NCBI RefSeq assembly: GCF_008632455.1
Contig: NZ_CP043929.1
Location: 2,356,001 to 2,420,000 of the forward strand
Length of the DNA: 64,000 bases
Direction of reading: 5' to 3'
Source: Methylomonas rhizoryzae
Lineage (GTDB): Bacteria; Pseudomonadota; Gammaproteobacteria; Methylococcales; Methylomonadaceae
Of the stretch, positions 26,027-35,006 are shown piece after piece. Below the pieces are notes generated by a model. The model saw only the letters and a program-made list of their open reading frames with translations. It was not told the DNA's origin and made no database searches. The translations under genes and the position numbers were made by a program. Each line of letters starts with the position of its first letter. The first letter of the stretch is position 1.

Positions 26027-27133
26027 ATGTTTGCACGTATCCTGACGCTCGTCGTCAAAGAACTCGAAATGCTGCTGCAAGACCGGCAAAGCCGCATGGT
26101 GTTGATAGTGCCGGTATTTCTGCAACTGGCGCTGTTCCCGTTTGCGGCGACGTTGGAAGTCAAAAACAACACGCTGGCCATCTTTAACGAAGATTCCGGC
26201 CGCGAGTCCGCGGAATTAATGCAGCGTTTCTCGCAGGCCCGGGCCTTTAGCGAACTGATCACGCTTTACAGCGAAACCGAGGTGCGCAATGCCATTGACA
26301 ACCAGACAGCGCTGATCGTGATCCGTTTTCCCCAGGATTTTTCGCGCGCCCTCGCCGCAGGCCGCACACCGCGGATTCAGGCCATACTCGACGGCCGCCG
26401 CTCCAACAGCGGCCAAATCGCCCTGGGCTACCTGCAACAAATCGTCAACGACTACAGCAATGAACGGTTTGCAACCGCGCAAAAATACCCACCGTCAAGC
26501 TTGGTTGTCCGGCATTGGTTCAATCCCAATCTGGATTATCTCCGGCACATCCTGCCCAGCCTGATCGCCCTCATCACCTCGATCAACGCACTCATCGTCA
26601 CCGCGCTTTCGGTCGCCCGCGAACGCGAACAAGGCACGCTCGATCAATTGCTGGTCTCGCCGTTGACGCCCGCCATGATCATGATCGGCAAAATTATTCC
26701 GGCCGTGTTGGTGGGGGTGATGCAGGGAACCATTATTTTGCTGGCCGCCATTTTCGTCTACCGCGTGCCGTTTGCCGGATCGTTGTTGCTCCTTTACGGC
26801 TGCATGATTTTTTATTGTCTGGCGCTGTCCGGATTCGGGCTGTTGATTTCATCGGTTTGCGCGACGCAACAACAAGCATTTCTGGGGTTGTTTTGCTTTG
26901 TGATGCCGGCCATCCTGCTATCGGGATACGCCTCGCCGGTCGACAACATGCCGGGCTGGCTGCAAATCCTGGACTGGATCAATCCGCTGCTCCATTTTAT
27001 CGTCATCGTAAAGGGCGTTTTCCTCAAGGACATAGGCCCTATGGCGCTGTTGCCCAACATCTATCCACTGGTGATTATCGCCATCGCGACCTTGAGTGCG
27101 GCCAATTACTTATTCCGCCGCCGCTTGGCTTGA
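26027..27133 (+). CDS. ABC-2 permease (YbhR-like)
   Basis: The 368-residue protein has the same architecture as its partner: one N-terminal helix, a periplasmic domain, and 'EREQGTLDQLLVSPLTPAMI' before the C-terminal membrane block. It starts three bases after the previous stop. Together the two permeases should make a heterodimer; the substrate is unknown (YbhFSR has been linked to drug and cation export). Confidence 0.92.
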   Translation: MFARILTLVVKELEMLLQDRQSRMVLIVPVFLQLALFPFAATLEVKNNTLAIFNEDSGRESAELMQRFSQARAFSELITLYSETEVRNAIDNQTALIVIRFPQDFSRALAAGRTPRIQAILDGRRSNSGQIALGYLQQIVNDYSNERFATAQKYPPSSLVVRHWFNPNLDYLRHILPSLIALITSINALIVTALSVAREREQGTLDQLLVSPLTPAMIMIGKIIPAVLVGVMQGTIILLAAIFVYRVPFAGSLLLLYGCMIFYCLALSGFGLLISSVCATQQQAFLGLFCFVMPAILLSGYASPVDNMPGWLQILDWINPLLHFIVIVKGVFLKDIGPMALLPNIYPLVIIAIATLSAANYLFRRRLA

Positions 27134-27183
27134 ATGTTGAAAACCGTCGGCTACTCAATTAAGACTTCAAGACCAATACGCCT

Positions 27184-28632
27184 ATGAAAATAAAAGCCGC
27201 GACTCCCGCATTGTTCATGCTTCTGGCCGGCGGATGTATCGTTGGTCCGGATTACCGGCCTCCGGATTCCAATGCACCCGCACAATGGAGCGGCCAGCTT
27301 TCCAAGGAAATCGCCAGCCAAAACGATAGGCCGGGCGACTGGTGGAAGCTGTTTGGCGATGCCGAATTAAACGCCCTGATCGAGCGTGCGGTTACGGCCA
27401 ACCTCGACCTACGCATCGCCGAATCCCGCGTCCGTCAGGCCCGGGCGCAGCAAGGCTTTGCCGAGGCGGACTTATGGCCGACGCTGAGCGCGTCCGGCGC
27501 CTATGCCCGGCAAAAACAAAGCGAAAATCAGCCTATTCTGGGATCGCTGCCTACATCCTCCAACATCCCGTTTGAAAACGATGTTTACAAAGCCGGCTTC
27601 GACGCTGCGTGGGAAATCGATCTGTTCGGCGGCAAACGCCGGACAATCGAAGCGGCAACGGCCGAGTTGAGCGCGATGGAATACGGCCGCCGCGACGTGC
27701 TGGTCAGCTTGCTATCCGAGGTGGCGCGCTATTACACGCTAACTCGGGGCACACAGCGGCAGCTGGCGATACTGCAAGACCGGATTAACGCACAGCAAGA
27801 AACGGTCAAGATTATCCGCAGCCGCGTGAATCACGGATCGGCGGCGGAATTGGAATTACAACGGGCGCTGGCGCTGCTGGCGAACATACAATCGCAAGCG
27901 CCGGCGCTCGAGACCTCGCTGCAATCGTCGATTCACCGCCTGGGCGTGCTGCTGGGGCAAAATCCCGCTGCCTTGAGTGCGGAGCTGGGCGTAACGGCGG
28001 CTATTCCGGCAGCGCCGCCCCAGGTGCCGGTCGGGCTGCCGTCGGACCTGCTGCTGCGCCGCCCCGACATCTTGCAGGCCGAACGCTTGCTGGCCGCCGA
28101 GACGGCCCGCATAGGCCAAGTCAAAGCCGAGCTGTTCCCGAAGTTTTCTCTCACCGGATCGGTAGGTGCCACCAGCGTCAGCGTCAGCGACTTTTTCCTG
28201 CCCGCTAGCCGCACCTGGTCTATCGGTCCAACTGTGCAATGGCGGATTTTCGATGCCGGCCGAGTACTCGCCAATCTCAGCGCTCAATCGGAGGCGCAAG
28301 ACCAGGCATTGCTGAATTACCGAAAAATCGTCCTCACTGCCTTTGAAGAGGTTGAGAACGCCCTGCTAGCCTATGCAAAAGAGCAAGAGCACTACCGCTT
28401 GCTGCAACAAGAAGTCAGCGCAAACCAAAGGGCTGTCGAGCTCGCCAACCAACGCTATGCCAAGGGCTGGTCTGGTTATCCGGATTTACTCGACGCACAA
28501 CGCGCGTTGTATTTGTCCCAAGATGAACAGGTACGCAGTGAACGTACAGTCAGCTTGAATCTGGTTGCCCTCTATAAAGCGCTGGGCGGCGGCTGGGAAA
28601 CGGACAGTGCTCAACCTTTTGAAACAAAGTAA
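27184..28632 (+). CDS. Outer-membrane efflux lipoprotein, NodT type, second copy
   Basis: The 482-residue protein has lipobox 'MLLAGGC' and 'IVGPDYRPP', typical of this family. Two OEP repeats end with 'LVALYKALGGGWE'. It is paired by position with the ABC exporter, so each pump in the block has its own outer-membrane factor. The last 50 residues closely resemble the remnant at 34050-34199. Confidence 0.92.
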   Translation: MKIKAATPALFMLLAGGCIVGPDYRPPDSNAPAQWSGQLSKEIASQNDRPGDWWKLFGDAELNALIERAVTANLDLRIAESRVRQARAQQGFAEADLWPTLSASGAYARQKQSENQPILGSLPTSSNIPFENDVYKAGFDAAWEIDLFGGKRRTIEAATAELSAMEYGRRDVLVSLLSEVARYYTLTRGTQRQLAILQDRINAQQETVKIIRSRVNHGSAAELELQRALALLANIQSQAPALETSLQSSIHRLGVLLGQNPAALSAELGVTAAIPAAPPQVPVGLPSDLLLRRPDILQAERLLAAETARIGQVKAELFPKFSLTGSVGATSVSVSDFFLPASRTWSIGPTVQWRIFDAGRVLANLSAQSEAQDQALLNYRKIVLTAFEEVENALLAYAKEQEHYRLLQQEVSANQRAVELANQRYAKGWSGYPDLLDAQRALYLSQDEQVRSERTVSLNLVALYKALGGGWETDSAQPFETK

Positions 28633-29119
28633 CCGATAGTCTTGGCACGTCCAATTTCGGCACTAAAGTGTCGGGCGGCGAATATCGGCTAAATAAATTT
28701 CGGCCATGTGCATTCTGAGCTTGGAATGAAAGCCGCTGGGATGTAATGTTAAGTCCAGTTTGGTTTGGTTGGATTTCAGTGCGCGGAAAATTCACCGTTT
28801 GGTAAGGCAAGGCAGGATCGTCTTATCCCGACCCATTTTTGCCACTCGCGCTTCTCCAAAGCCGCCAGTCGACCAAAGCCAGATTCTGCGAACTGGAGGG
28901 CTACAAAGCAGCCACTAGTGACCTCACGAATCCGGCCAGCAGCGCGTAATGCTCGCAAGCTATATCGAACTCGCAAGCGATCAGGGTGCACGTTTTACAA
29001 ACCGAATGCATGCAAATACGTAATAATTATGATGCGATAAAATCACAGATTCCGTGCTAATATCACCTAATATTTCATCATTAAGCATTAAATTCTGTGA
29101 AAAAGCCACATATAAGCAC
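28633..29119. other. Gene-free spacer before the defence module
   Basis: No gene is supported. A 71-codon minus frame (28776-28991) looks like translated repeat sequence and has no recognised domain. AT content rises from about 29000, where the promoter of the defence pair is expected. Confidence 0.5.
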
Positions 29120-30493
29120 ATGATTATCTCGTTTTCTGTCTCCAATTTCCGTTCTTTTTCTTCAGAACAGACATTGTCGCTGGTTGCCAGCAATCGTCTT
29201 AGTGGCAGTCATGAAGATCATGCATGTTCTATTCCTGGTACCAAAGAAAAAGTACTTAAAACAGCTGTTCTATACGGCGCAAACGGCGCAGGGAAATCCA
29301 ACCTTTTTAATGCGCTCCGCTATCTCAGAACTATCGCTCTCAAGCCAAGGAAAAAAAACAGCGGCATGGAGCGGGAAAAATTCCGCTTTGGAGCTGAAGC
29401 GGACGAACCTTCTGTGTTCGATCTTCAATTTATTGTTGATAGTAAACTTTACCGCTATGGAGCAAAAATCGACGACTATAAAATTATTGAAGAATGGTTG
29501 TACGAAGTAGTCGGCTCTAAACAAAAAAGTCTGTATGAACGAATAACTGATGAACAAGGCAATGTACGTGTTGAAGCCGGCAAGACAAAATTTAAGAAGG
29601 GTAAGCTAGGTGCTCTGTTTACAGTCGGCGGACTGCAAAACCAATCGTTCCTAGCAACCATTCAGGCAACACTGGATAGCGCAGATTATGACGGTGAGTT
29701 AGCAAATGTAATTAACTGGTTCGATGACAATTTGACATTCATCGGGCCCGATTCCTCTTTCGGTTCGCTTGGACACTTATTAGCTAGTGATTCGACGTTC
29801 TTAACATTTGCCGGAGATTTTCTTAGAGCAGCTTCTACCGGGATAACACATTTGCAACCGCAAAAAACCGAAATCAGCGAAGAAGAGTTACGTAACCTTT
29901 TGCCAAAAAAATTCGTTTCCAAGCTATTGGAAGATATAGTTGAAGATAAAGACGGTACCGCCGTCATTAGCCTTGAACAAGGCAATGAACTTTTGATCGA
30001 GCGTATCGAGGAAAACCATTTTTATCGATTAAGCATTCAAGCAGCTCATGAGCACCAACCGGGCAAGGTAATTTCATTGGACTTGAGTGAGGAATCCGAC
30101 GGCACTCGTCGTCTATTAAATCTCCTGCCAGCATTACACTTCTTGCAAACAAGCAATGCGGTATTTTTTATTGATGAAATTGACCGTAGCATGCACCCTA
30201 TTCTTGCCAAGCAATTTTTGGAGTTTTTTCTAAAATCCTGCCAAGGTGGTAGGCATCAAATCATAATCACCACGCACGAATCGAATTTGCTGGATTTGGA
30301 ACTGCTGCGTCGCGATGAAATATGGTTTGTGGAAAAAGACCAAGCCGGAGCCAGTCATCTTTATTCCTTGGCTGATTTTAACGTTCGAACAGACCAAGAC
30401 ATTCGTAGGCGTTACCTGCAAGGTCGATATGGTGCCATTCCATTTTTGGGCGATTTGAACGCATTGTTAGGAAATGAAAATTTGTCTCAATGA
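29120..30493 (+). CDS. AAA-family ATPase of a two-gene defence module (RloA/AbiL-i like)
   Basis: The 457-residue protein opens 'MIISFSVSNFRSFSSEQTLS', the SMC/RecF-like start of AAA_15/AAA_21 ATPases. Walker A is 'GANGAGKS' at residues 53-60. Walker B is 'AVFFIDEIDRSMHP', and 'IIITTHESNLLD' is the H-loop. Together with the overlapping RloB gene it forms an abortive-infection type pair as in AbiL or RloAB. The chosen start skips 22 residues from a GTG at 29054. The gene is distinctly AT-richer than its surroundings, suggesting acquisition. Confidence 0.82.
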   Translation: MIISFSVSNFRSFSSEQTLSLVASNRLSGSHEDHACSIPGTKEKVLKTAVLYGANGAGKSNLFNALRYLRTIALKPRKKNSGMEREKFRFGAEADEPSVFDLQFIVDSKLYRYGAKIDDYKIIEEWLYEVVGSKQKSLYERITDEQGNVRVEAGKTKFKKGKLGALFTVGGLQNQSFLATIQATLDSADYDGELANVINWFDDNLTFIGPDSSFGSLGHLLASDSTFLTFAGDFLRAASTGITHLQPQKTEISEEELRNLLPKKFVSKLLEDIVEDKDGTAVISLEQGNELLIERIEENHFYRLSIQAAHEHQPGKVISLDLSEESDGTRRLLNLLPALHFLQTSNAVFFIDEIDRSMHPILAKQFLEFFLKSCQGGRHQIIITTHESNLLDLELLRRDEIWFVEKDQAGASHLYSLADFNVRTDQDIRRRYLQGRYGAIPFLGDLNALLGNENLSQ

Positions 30494-31164
30494 GTTTAAT
30501 CAAAGACCTAAAGCCTAGGCCGTTAAACAGAGATATTGGCACTTTGCGCGACGACAGGCTGTTTATTGTCGCCAGCGATGACTCCTATGCGCCGAAGCAA
30601 TATTTCGATTTTTTCCGGCTCGCAAGGGTGCAAGTACATGTGGTTGAAACACCTTTGGATGAGAACAGATGCCACGCTATTGATGTTCTACAGCGTCTGG
30701 AGAGTATCGAACACGAAGAGGAAGACGAACGCTGGATGCTGTTAGACACTGACCATTATGTAAGTGGCCCGCACATAAAAGAATTTAGGCGAATCATCAA
30801 AGAAGCTAAAGAAAAGGGCGTATCCATCGCTTTAAGCAAGCCTTGTTTTGAGCTTTGGCTGCTGCTTCACCACGCAGACAAAGATACAGTGTCGGAATTA
30901 GACAATGCAAAAGAAGTAGAGAAATCTTTACGAGATCGGCTTGGGGGATATAACAAGACACGCTTGAAACGCGAGCATTTTCCGCTTGAAGCAGTCGGCA
31001 GAGCATACTTACAGGCAAAAGCCTTAGATAAAACATTCAAAGGTGGAATGATTCCGCTAACCAACACCAGCCGAGTCTATCAACTATGGGAAGCCATTAT
31101 CGCTAATTCGCTTCCGTTGCAGCTTCCAGCAGAGCTTGCCCCATTACGGGCATCGAATCGATAA
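30490..31164 (+). CDS. RloB-family protein, effector partner of the ATPase
   Basis: The 224-residue protein has 'DRLFIVASDD' near the start, 'RWMLLDTDHYVSG' and the diagnostic 'SKPCFELWLLLHH' of RloB (PF13707-type) proteins, which have a Toprim-like fold. In paired systems it is the likely nuclease, held by the ATPase until phage infection. The start overlaps the ATPase stop (ATGA), so the two are translationally coupled. The function is inferred from family pairing. Confidence 0.8.
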   Translation: MSLIKDLKPRPLNRDIGTLRDDRLFIVASDDSYAPKQYFDFFRLARVQVHVVETPLDENRCHAIDVLQRLESIEHEEEDERWMLLDTDHYVSGPHIKEFRRIIKEAKEKGVSIALSKPCFELWLLLHHADKDTVSELDNAKEVEKSLRDRLGGYNKTRLKREHFPLEAVGRAYLQAKALDKTFKGGMIPLTNTSRVYQLWEAIIANSLPLQLPAELAPLRASNR

Positions 31165-31440
31165 AGTCGAGACGACCACTGCTGGCCGTAGTGAAGCAGT
31201 GATATTTTCAATTGGCTCGCCGAATACCGGACAGCCAAATGGGTCAAAAGATGACTTAATTATGGAAATTGGATTGTGACCCCGACCGACAGGTATTGGC
31301 CGATAACGGGCATTACTCCCAACCAACTTTTACACATAACAAGCTATTACACCCAGTTACAATCCAACCGTGTTTTGCACAAAACAGTGCAGTCTGAAAA
31401 CATGAGTCGAGCTGCTTTCCAAGCCTAGAATGCAAATAGC
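31165..31440. other. Gene-free stretch downstream of the defence module
   Basis: All frames are short and unrecognisable. I see no clear terminator with a U tract here. Confidence 0.45.
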
Positions 31441-31572
31441 CTAAATTTCATCTCGCATAGTGTTCAAAAACGCCTGTAGCTCGCACACAGTATCGCGGGT
31501 TGATCCATACACAATGAAATGCCCGGTATTTTCGACGACGAGCTGGCGAACGTCGTGGACAGATGAGCCTAG
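31441..31572 (-). pseudogene. Alpha/beta-hydrolase C-terminal scrap
   Basis: The minus-strand frame ends at TAG 31443-31441 and reads 'VRQLVVENTGHFIVYGSTRD' then TVCELQAFL. It has the catalytic-His region 'NTGHF' typical of the last segment of alpha/beta hydrolases. About 40 codons remain; the rest of the gene is gone. Confidence 0.4.
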
Positions 31573-31600
31573 AGACGATTCGTCAGCCGGTTGAGGTGCG

Positions 31601-32521
31601 TCATTCCCCCACGCCTCGCGCCGCTGCCGGCTTGGCCGGTGAACCGCGCGAGCTGTTCATGAATACGATAGCCCCGATGATGATCGCCGCTGCGCTCAGG
31701 ATGTACGGCGTTAGCGGTTCTTGCGCGAACCAGTTGCCTAAAAAAACCGCCACCAGCGGATTAACGTAGGCATAGGTTGCAAGCAGCGAAATCGGCGCAT
31801 TCTGCAGCAACCAAGCGTAAGATGCGAAACCGATCATCGAGCCGAATACGATCAGATATGCCAAGGCCAGCCATGAGTCGATCGATACTTGGGCAAGGCT
31901 GAAGACACTCCATTTTTCGCTGAGGACGCTGACCACCAACAAGGCCAATCCGCCGGCCAGCATTTCCGCGCCCGTCGTCATCAACGCCGATTTCGGTAAA
32001 TCCGCGGTCTTGCTGTAGATAGAACCGGCTGCCCAAAGCAAACTGGCCAGTAAAAGCGCCGCCACACCGGCCATGTTTAACGGCATACCGTCCGAATACG
32101 CCGTCGGTCCGACCAGAAGGTAAATCCCCGCGAAACCGATGAACAGACCGGCCAATACGCGTAGCGTCGGTCTGACGCCGTTCGGCCTGAGCGCGTCGGC
32201 AATCACCAGAAACAGTGGTACGGCGCCGATGATCAGCGCGGCAACGCCGGACGGGACGGTTTGTTCGGCCCAACAGACCAAGCCGTTGCCGCCGAGCAAT
32301 AACAAAGTGCCGACAATGGCGGCCGAACGCCACTGCCGCCAGGTCGGCACGGCATCGCCGGCCAGACGCCGCCAAGCCAGCAAAATGATGCCGGACACCA
32401 CAAAACGCAATCCGGCCGACAAAAATGGCGGCAGCGTCTCGACTACAAAGCGGATCATCAAATACGTCGATCCCCATACCAGATAAACGGCCAACAACGC
32501 GCCCCAAACCTTCGCCTTCAT
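31601..32521 (-). CDS. EamA/DMT-family transporter (YedA-like)
   Basis: The 306-residue inner-membrane protein has ten hydrophobic segments in two EamA repeats. 'AVYLVWGSTYLMIRFVVETL' opens helix 1 of the first repeat and 'ASLLWAAGSIYSKTADLPKS' the second. It is likely an exporter of amino acids or metabolites; the substrate is unknown. The start at 32521 overlaps the GST stop by 4 bases, so the two are cotranscribed. Confidence 0.88.
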   Translation of the reverse strand: MKAKVWGALLAVYLVWGSTYLMIRFVVETLPPFLSAGLRFVVSGIILLAWRRLAGDAVPTWRQWRSAAIVGTLLLLGGNGLVCWAEQTVPSGVAALIIGAVPLFLVIADALRPNGVRPTLRVLAGLFIGFAGIYLLVGPTAYSDGMPLNMAGVAALLLASLLWAAGSIYSKTADLPKSALMTTGAEMLAGGLALLVVSVLSEKWSVFSLAQVSIDSWLALAYLIVFGSMIGFASYAWLLQNAPISLLATYAYVNPLVAVFLGNWFAQEPLTPYILSAAAIIIGAIVFMNSSRGSPAKPAAARGVGE

Positions 32522-33168
32522 TCTTCGAACGCCGGAATGATTTCGGTTTCCGCTTGCCCCGCTGCTATCCATTCCTTGACAGCCGGATGATTTAGCACCG
32601 TATCGACGTAAGCTTGAGCCACCTGCCCCGCTCCCAATCGGTAACTATGAAAGCGCAAGGCGACCGGTGCGTACATGGCATCGAGAATACCGAATCGGCC
32701 TAACAGCCAGGGGCCGTCGGCGGCGTAGGTTTCCCGGCATTCGTGCCAGATGCGGTCGATCCGCTCGACTTCTTTGTGAACAACGTCGGGCAACACCTTG
32801 GCGGCAGGTTGGCGGCGGCAATTCATGCCGCAGTGGCTGCGCAGGTTGGCGAAACCCGCATGCATTTCCGCCGCCAGGGAACGGGCTTTGGCGCGCTCAG
32901 ACGGTAATGCGGGCCATCCCTGGGTTTGCGGAAAGCGTTCGGCCAGATACTCCAGGATAGCCAGAGAATCCCATACAGTCAGATCATCGTCCAACAACAC
33001 CGGCACCTTGCCGGCAGGTGAAAACTCGGCGATGCGGGCCGGCGAATCGTCGCGATACAGGGGAATTCGCACCTCTTCGAACGCTATGCCGTGGTGTTTC
33101 AGGAACAACCAGGGACGTAACGACCAGGACGAATAATTTTTGTTGCCTATGATTAAGCTTAGTGCCAT
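32518..33168 (-). CDS. Glutathione S-transferase
   Basis: The 216-residue protein has a thioredoxin-like N-terminal half with 'NKNYSSWSLRPWLFLKHHGI' (catalytic Ser in SSWS), the cis-Pro in 'GKVPVLLDDD', and 'VWDSLAILEYLAE' for the glutathione gamma-Glu site. A helical C-terminal half follows with 'GRFGILDAMYAPVALRF' (N-capping box). It conjugates or reduces electrophiles in the cytosol. The start at 33168 is chosen for its fit to the family; a longer frame adds 14 residues. Confidence 0.92.
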   Translation of the reverse strand: MALSLIIGNKNYSSWSLRPWLFLKHHGIAFEEVRIPLYRDDSPARIAEFSPAGKVPVLLDDDLTVWDSLAILEYLAERFPQTQGWPALPSERAKARSLAAEMHAGFANLRSHCGMNCRRQPAAKVLPDVVHKEVERIDRIWHECRETYAADGPWLLGRFGILDAMYAPVALRFHSYRLGAGQVAQAYVDTVLNHPAVKEWIAAGQAETEIIPAFEE

Positions 33169-33377
33169 GGCACATCCTATCGGTTGGAAAATCGGTAAAA
33201 GGGTTCTCAATGCGAATCAACTGAATTGCTTGCGCTCCCGCGATGCCTGGCGTCAGACCGGAACGATAAGCGCATACGCCAATGAGGCGGTGACCGAACA
33301 GCGTGAGTCAATCGCCGCCGGAGCGGTGAATTTGCGTTAATTCCATTACTTGTTAATTGAGAGTTTTCGATCCGGCG
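33169..33377. other. Spacer upstream of the GST
   Basis: This is the promoter side of the GST-transporter pair. No gene is recognised. Confidence 0.4.
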
Positions 33378-33608
33378 TCAAAACATTAAACCAGCGGGAC
33401 GGATTTTACCGCCCCGCCGTTCCGGCGGCACCTTGCAATTATTGACGCGTTGATTGTCGGCCGCTTTGCTGCCTAACCGCTCTTTCGCAGTCATAGCAAA
33501 TCGCCTGACGACCTTGGGGTCTTCGCCGCTAACACTCTCCGATACGTAAATCAGTAATATCGCCGTCAGACCGGCGGTTACAACAGTTCACTTAGTTGAA
33601 TATCGCAT
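33378..33608 (-). pseudogene. Small exported-protein gene with an early stop
   Basis: The minus-strand ATG at 33608 is followed at codon 7 by TGA (33590-33588). The frame then stays open for 69 codons to TGA 33380-33378. The open part begins with a hydrophobic stretch 'VVTAGLTAILLIYVSESVSG' and continues 'VVRRFAMTAKERLGSKAADN', then NCKVPPERRGGKIRP. It looks like a signal peptide plus a small basic periplasmic protein. It may be a broken gene, or the TGA may be a sequencing error. Confidence 0.35.
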
Positions 33609-33705
33609 GACGACTGCTCCTGCGTCGAATAAAAGCCGGTATGACAATACTGATAAATTCGATATTCGAGACTCCGATTCTTGCGATTAAATTAGATGCA
33701 TGCCG

Positions 33706-34082
33706 TTATTCGGCATCGTGAAAGATAATGCCCGGGGCGTAGCGCTGACCGGAACGGATACGACTCACGCCACGGCGCATAGTGACGCCGCCTACCCTGT
33801 AGGGGGCGGCGCTGCACGGCGAATATGCCTGCATCGCCCTGTTCACTTCCGCTGGGGATACAACGCGCGATGCAATTCAGCAATTACATCCGCTAGCGGA
33901 TAACGGAAATACCGGTATTCGCCCCTGCCGAAATCCTGTCTTGCCATGATGACGCGACTTCGGAACAGTAAATCATTGTCGTAGAGTCCAACTAAAAACC
34001 GACAAAGTGGCGGCGGCAGTATTCGGTTAATGACGGTGTAACACCAGGCTGGACTGCTTATCCGGAGCTGCTCGATGCGCAA
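33706..34082 (-). pseudogene. 2OG-Fe(II) oxygenase (proline hydroxylase-like) with internal deletion
   Basis: The N-terminal part is intact: 'LLFRSRVIMARQDFGRGEYR' then YFRYPLADVIAELHRALYP. The gene then jumps to the extreme C-terminus, 'GDAGIFAVQRRPLQG' and, after a shift, 'TMRRGVSRIRSG' and 'GIIFHDAE'. The central barrel with the HxD iron site is deleted. The stop is at 33708-33706. Confidence 0.65.
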
Positions 34083-34199
34083 CGCACCCTATACGTATCA
34101 AGACGCACAGGTCGCAGTGAACGTACCATTACCTTAAATTTGGTTTCTCTGTATAAAGCGCTGGGCGGCGACTGGGAAATGGAAAAAATCACGCCTTAG
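34050..34199 (+). pseudogene. Outer-membrane efflux protein (NodT type), C-terminal scrap
   Basis: The plus-strand frame gives 'GWTAYPELLDAQRTLYVS', then, past two small shifts, 'RSERTITLNLVSLYKALGGD' and WEMEKITP. This parallels the tail of the gene at 27184 ('YPDLLDAQRALYLS', 'SERTVSLNLVALYKALGGGW'). It is either a recombination product of that locus or a remnant of a third efflux gene. Confidence 0.65.
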
Positions 34200-34359
34200 C
34201 CTAACCTACACTTTTTTGCTAACTTCAAAGGTCACCAAGTTTAGAAGCCGTCTCGCATAACCTCTGTTACAAATTCATTCCCCGCTTACGGATTCGGGGA
34301 ATTTCCCGGCGCCGGATTGGGTCGTATGCAAACCGAAGCGCTCTTATCGGAACAAGCTT

Positions 34360-35004
34360 ATGAAAGTGTTATTTTTTGTCCTGTTGAGTTTCTTCAGCAC
34401 GTTCTCTTCGCCGGCTCAGGAGCGGATTTACTTGGGCGAATTCGGCAACTACCGGCTGCAAGGTTGGGAAACCAAAGCATTCCACGGCCACACCCAGTAT
34501 GGTTTTGGAATTGCCGCAGGCCAGCCCGCCTTGATCGCCGAGAGTCGCGATAGCGCTTCCGGCTTGTTCAAAACCCAAAGCGTCGATCTAACCCAAACAC
34601 CGTTCCTGAATTGGTCTTGGCGCATAGAGCGGCGTTTGTCCGGACTCAACGAACAAAGCAAGGGCGGCGACGATTATGCGGCGAGGATTTACGTGCTGGT
34701 CAAGGGTGGCTGGGCCTTTTGGCAAACTAAGGCCATCAACTATGTCTGGACTGGTTCCAGCCCGCAAGGTAGTCAATGGCCTAATGCTTATGCCGGTCGG
34801 CAGGCGATGATGTTGGCGGTTCGCGATGCCTCCGCCCCCTTGCATACTTGGCTTACGGAAAAACGCCAGGTAAGAGAGGACTTTAAAACCCTTTTCAACC
34901 AAGACGTTGCCGCCATAGATGCCATCGCCATTATGACCGATACGGACGACAGTCACGGTACGGCTTCCTCAGCCTATGGCGACATTTGGTTTTCCAAGGA
35001 TTAA
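34360..35004 (+). CDS. DUF3047 exported protein
   Basis: The 214-residue protein has a signal peptide (VLFFVLLSFFSTFSSPAQ). The mature part has 'LNWSWRIERRLSG', 'KGGDDYAARIYVLVKGGW', 'AINYVWT' and 'MTDTDDSHGTASSAYGDIWF', matching DUF3047. It is probably periplasmic; the beta-rich fold may bind a ligand. Its stop overlaps the region of the ArsS start (3 bases between), so it leads the operon that follows. Confidence 0.8.
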   Translation: MKVLFFVLLSFFSTFSSPAQERIYLGEFGNYRLQGWETKAFHGHTQYGFGIAAGQPALIAESRDSASGLFKTQSVDLTQTPFLNWSWRIERRLSGLNEQSKGGDDYAARIYVLVKGGWAFWQTKAINYVWTGSSPQGSQWPNAYAGRQAMMLAVRDASAPLHTWLTEKRQVREDFKTLFNQDVAAIDAIAIMTDTDDSHGTASSAYGDIWFSKD

Positions 35005-35006
35005 GC

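Noticed and set aside
28776..28991. 71-codon minus-strand frame before the defence genes
   Set aside because: It has no domain, no ribosome site and an odd composition; probably translated intergenic repeat.
33393..33416. Hairpin GCGGGACGG...CCGCCCCGC as a terminator
   Set aside because: One mismatch, no U tract, and no intact gene ends there.
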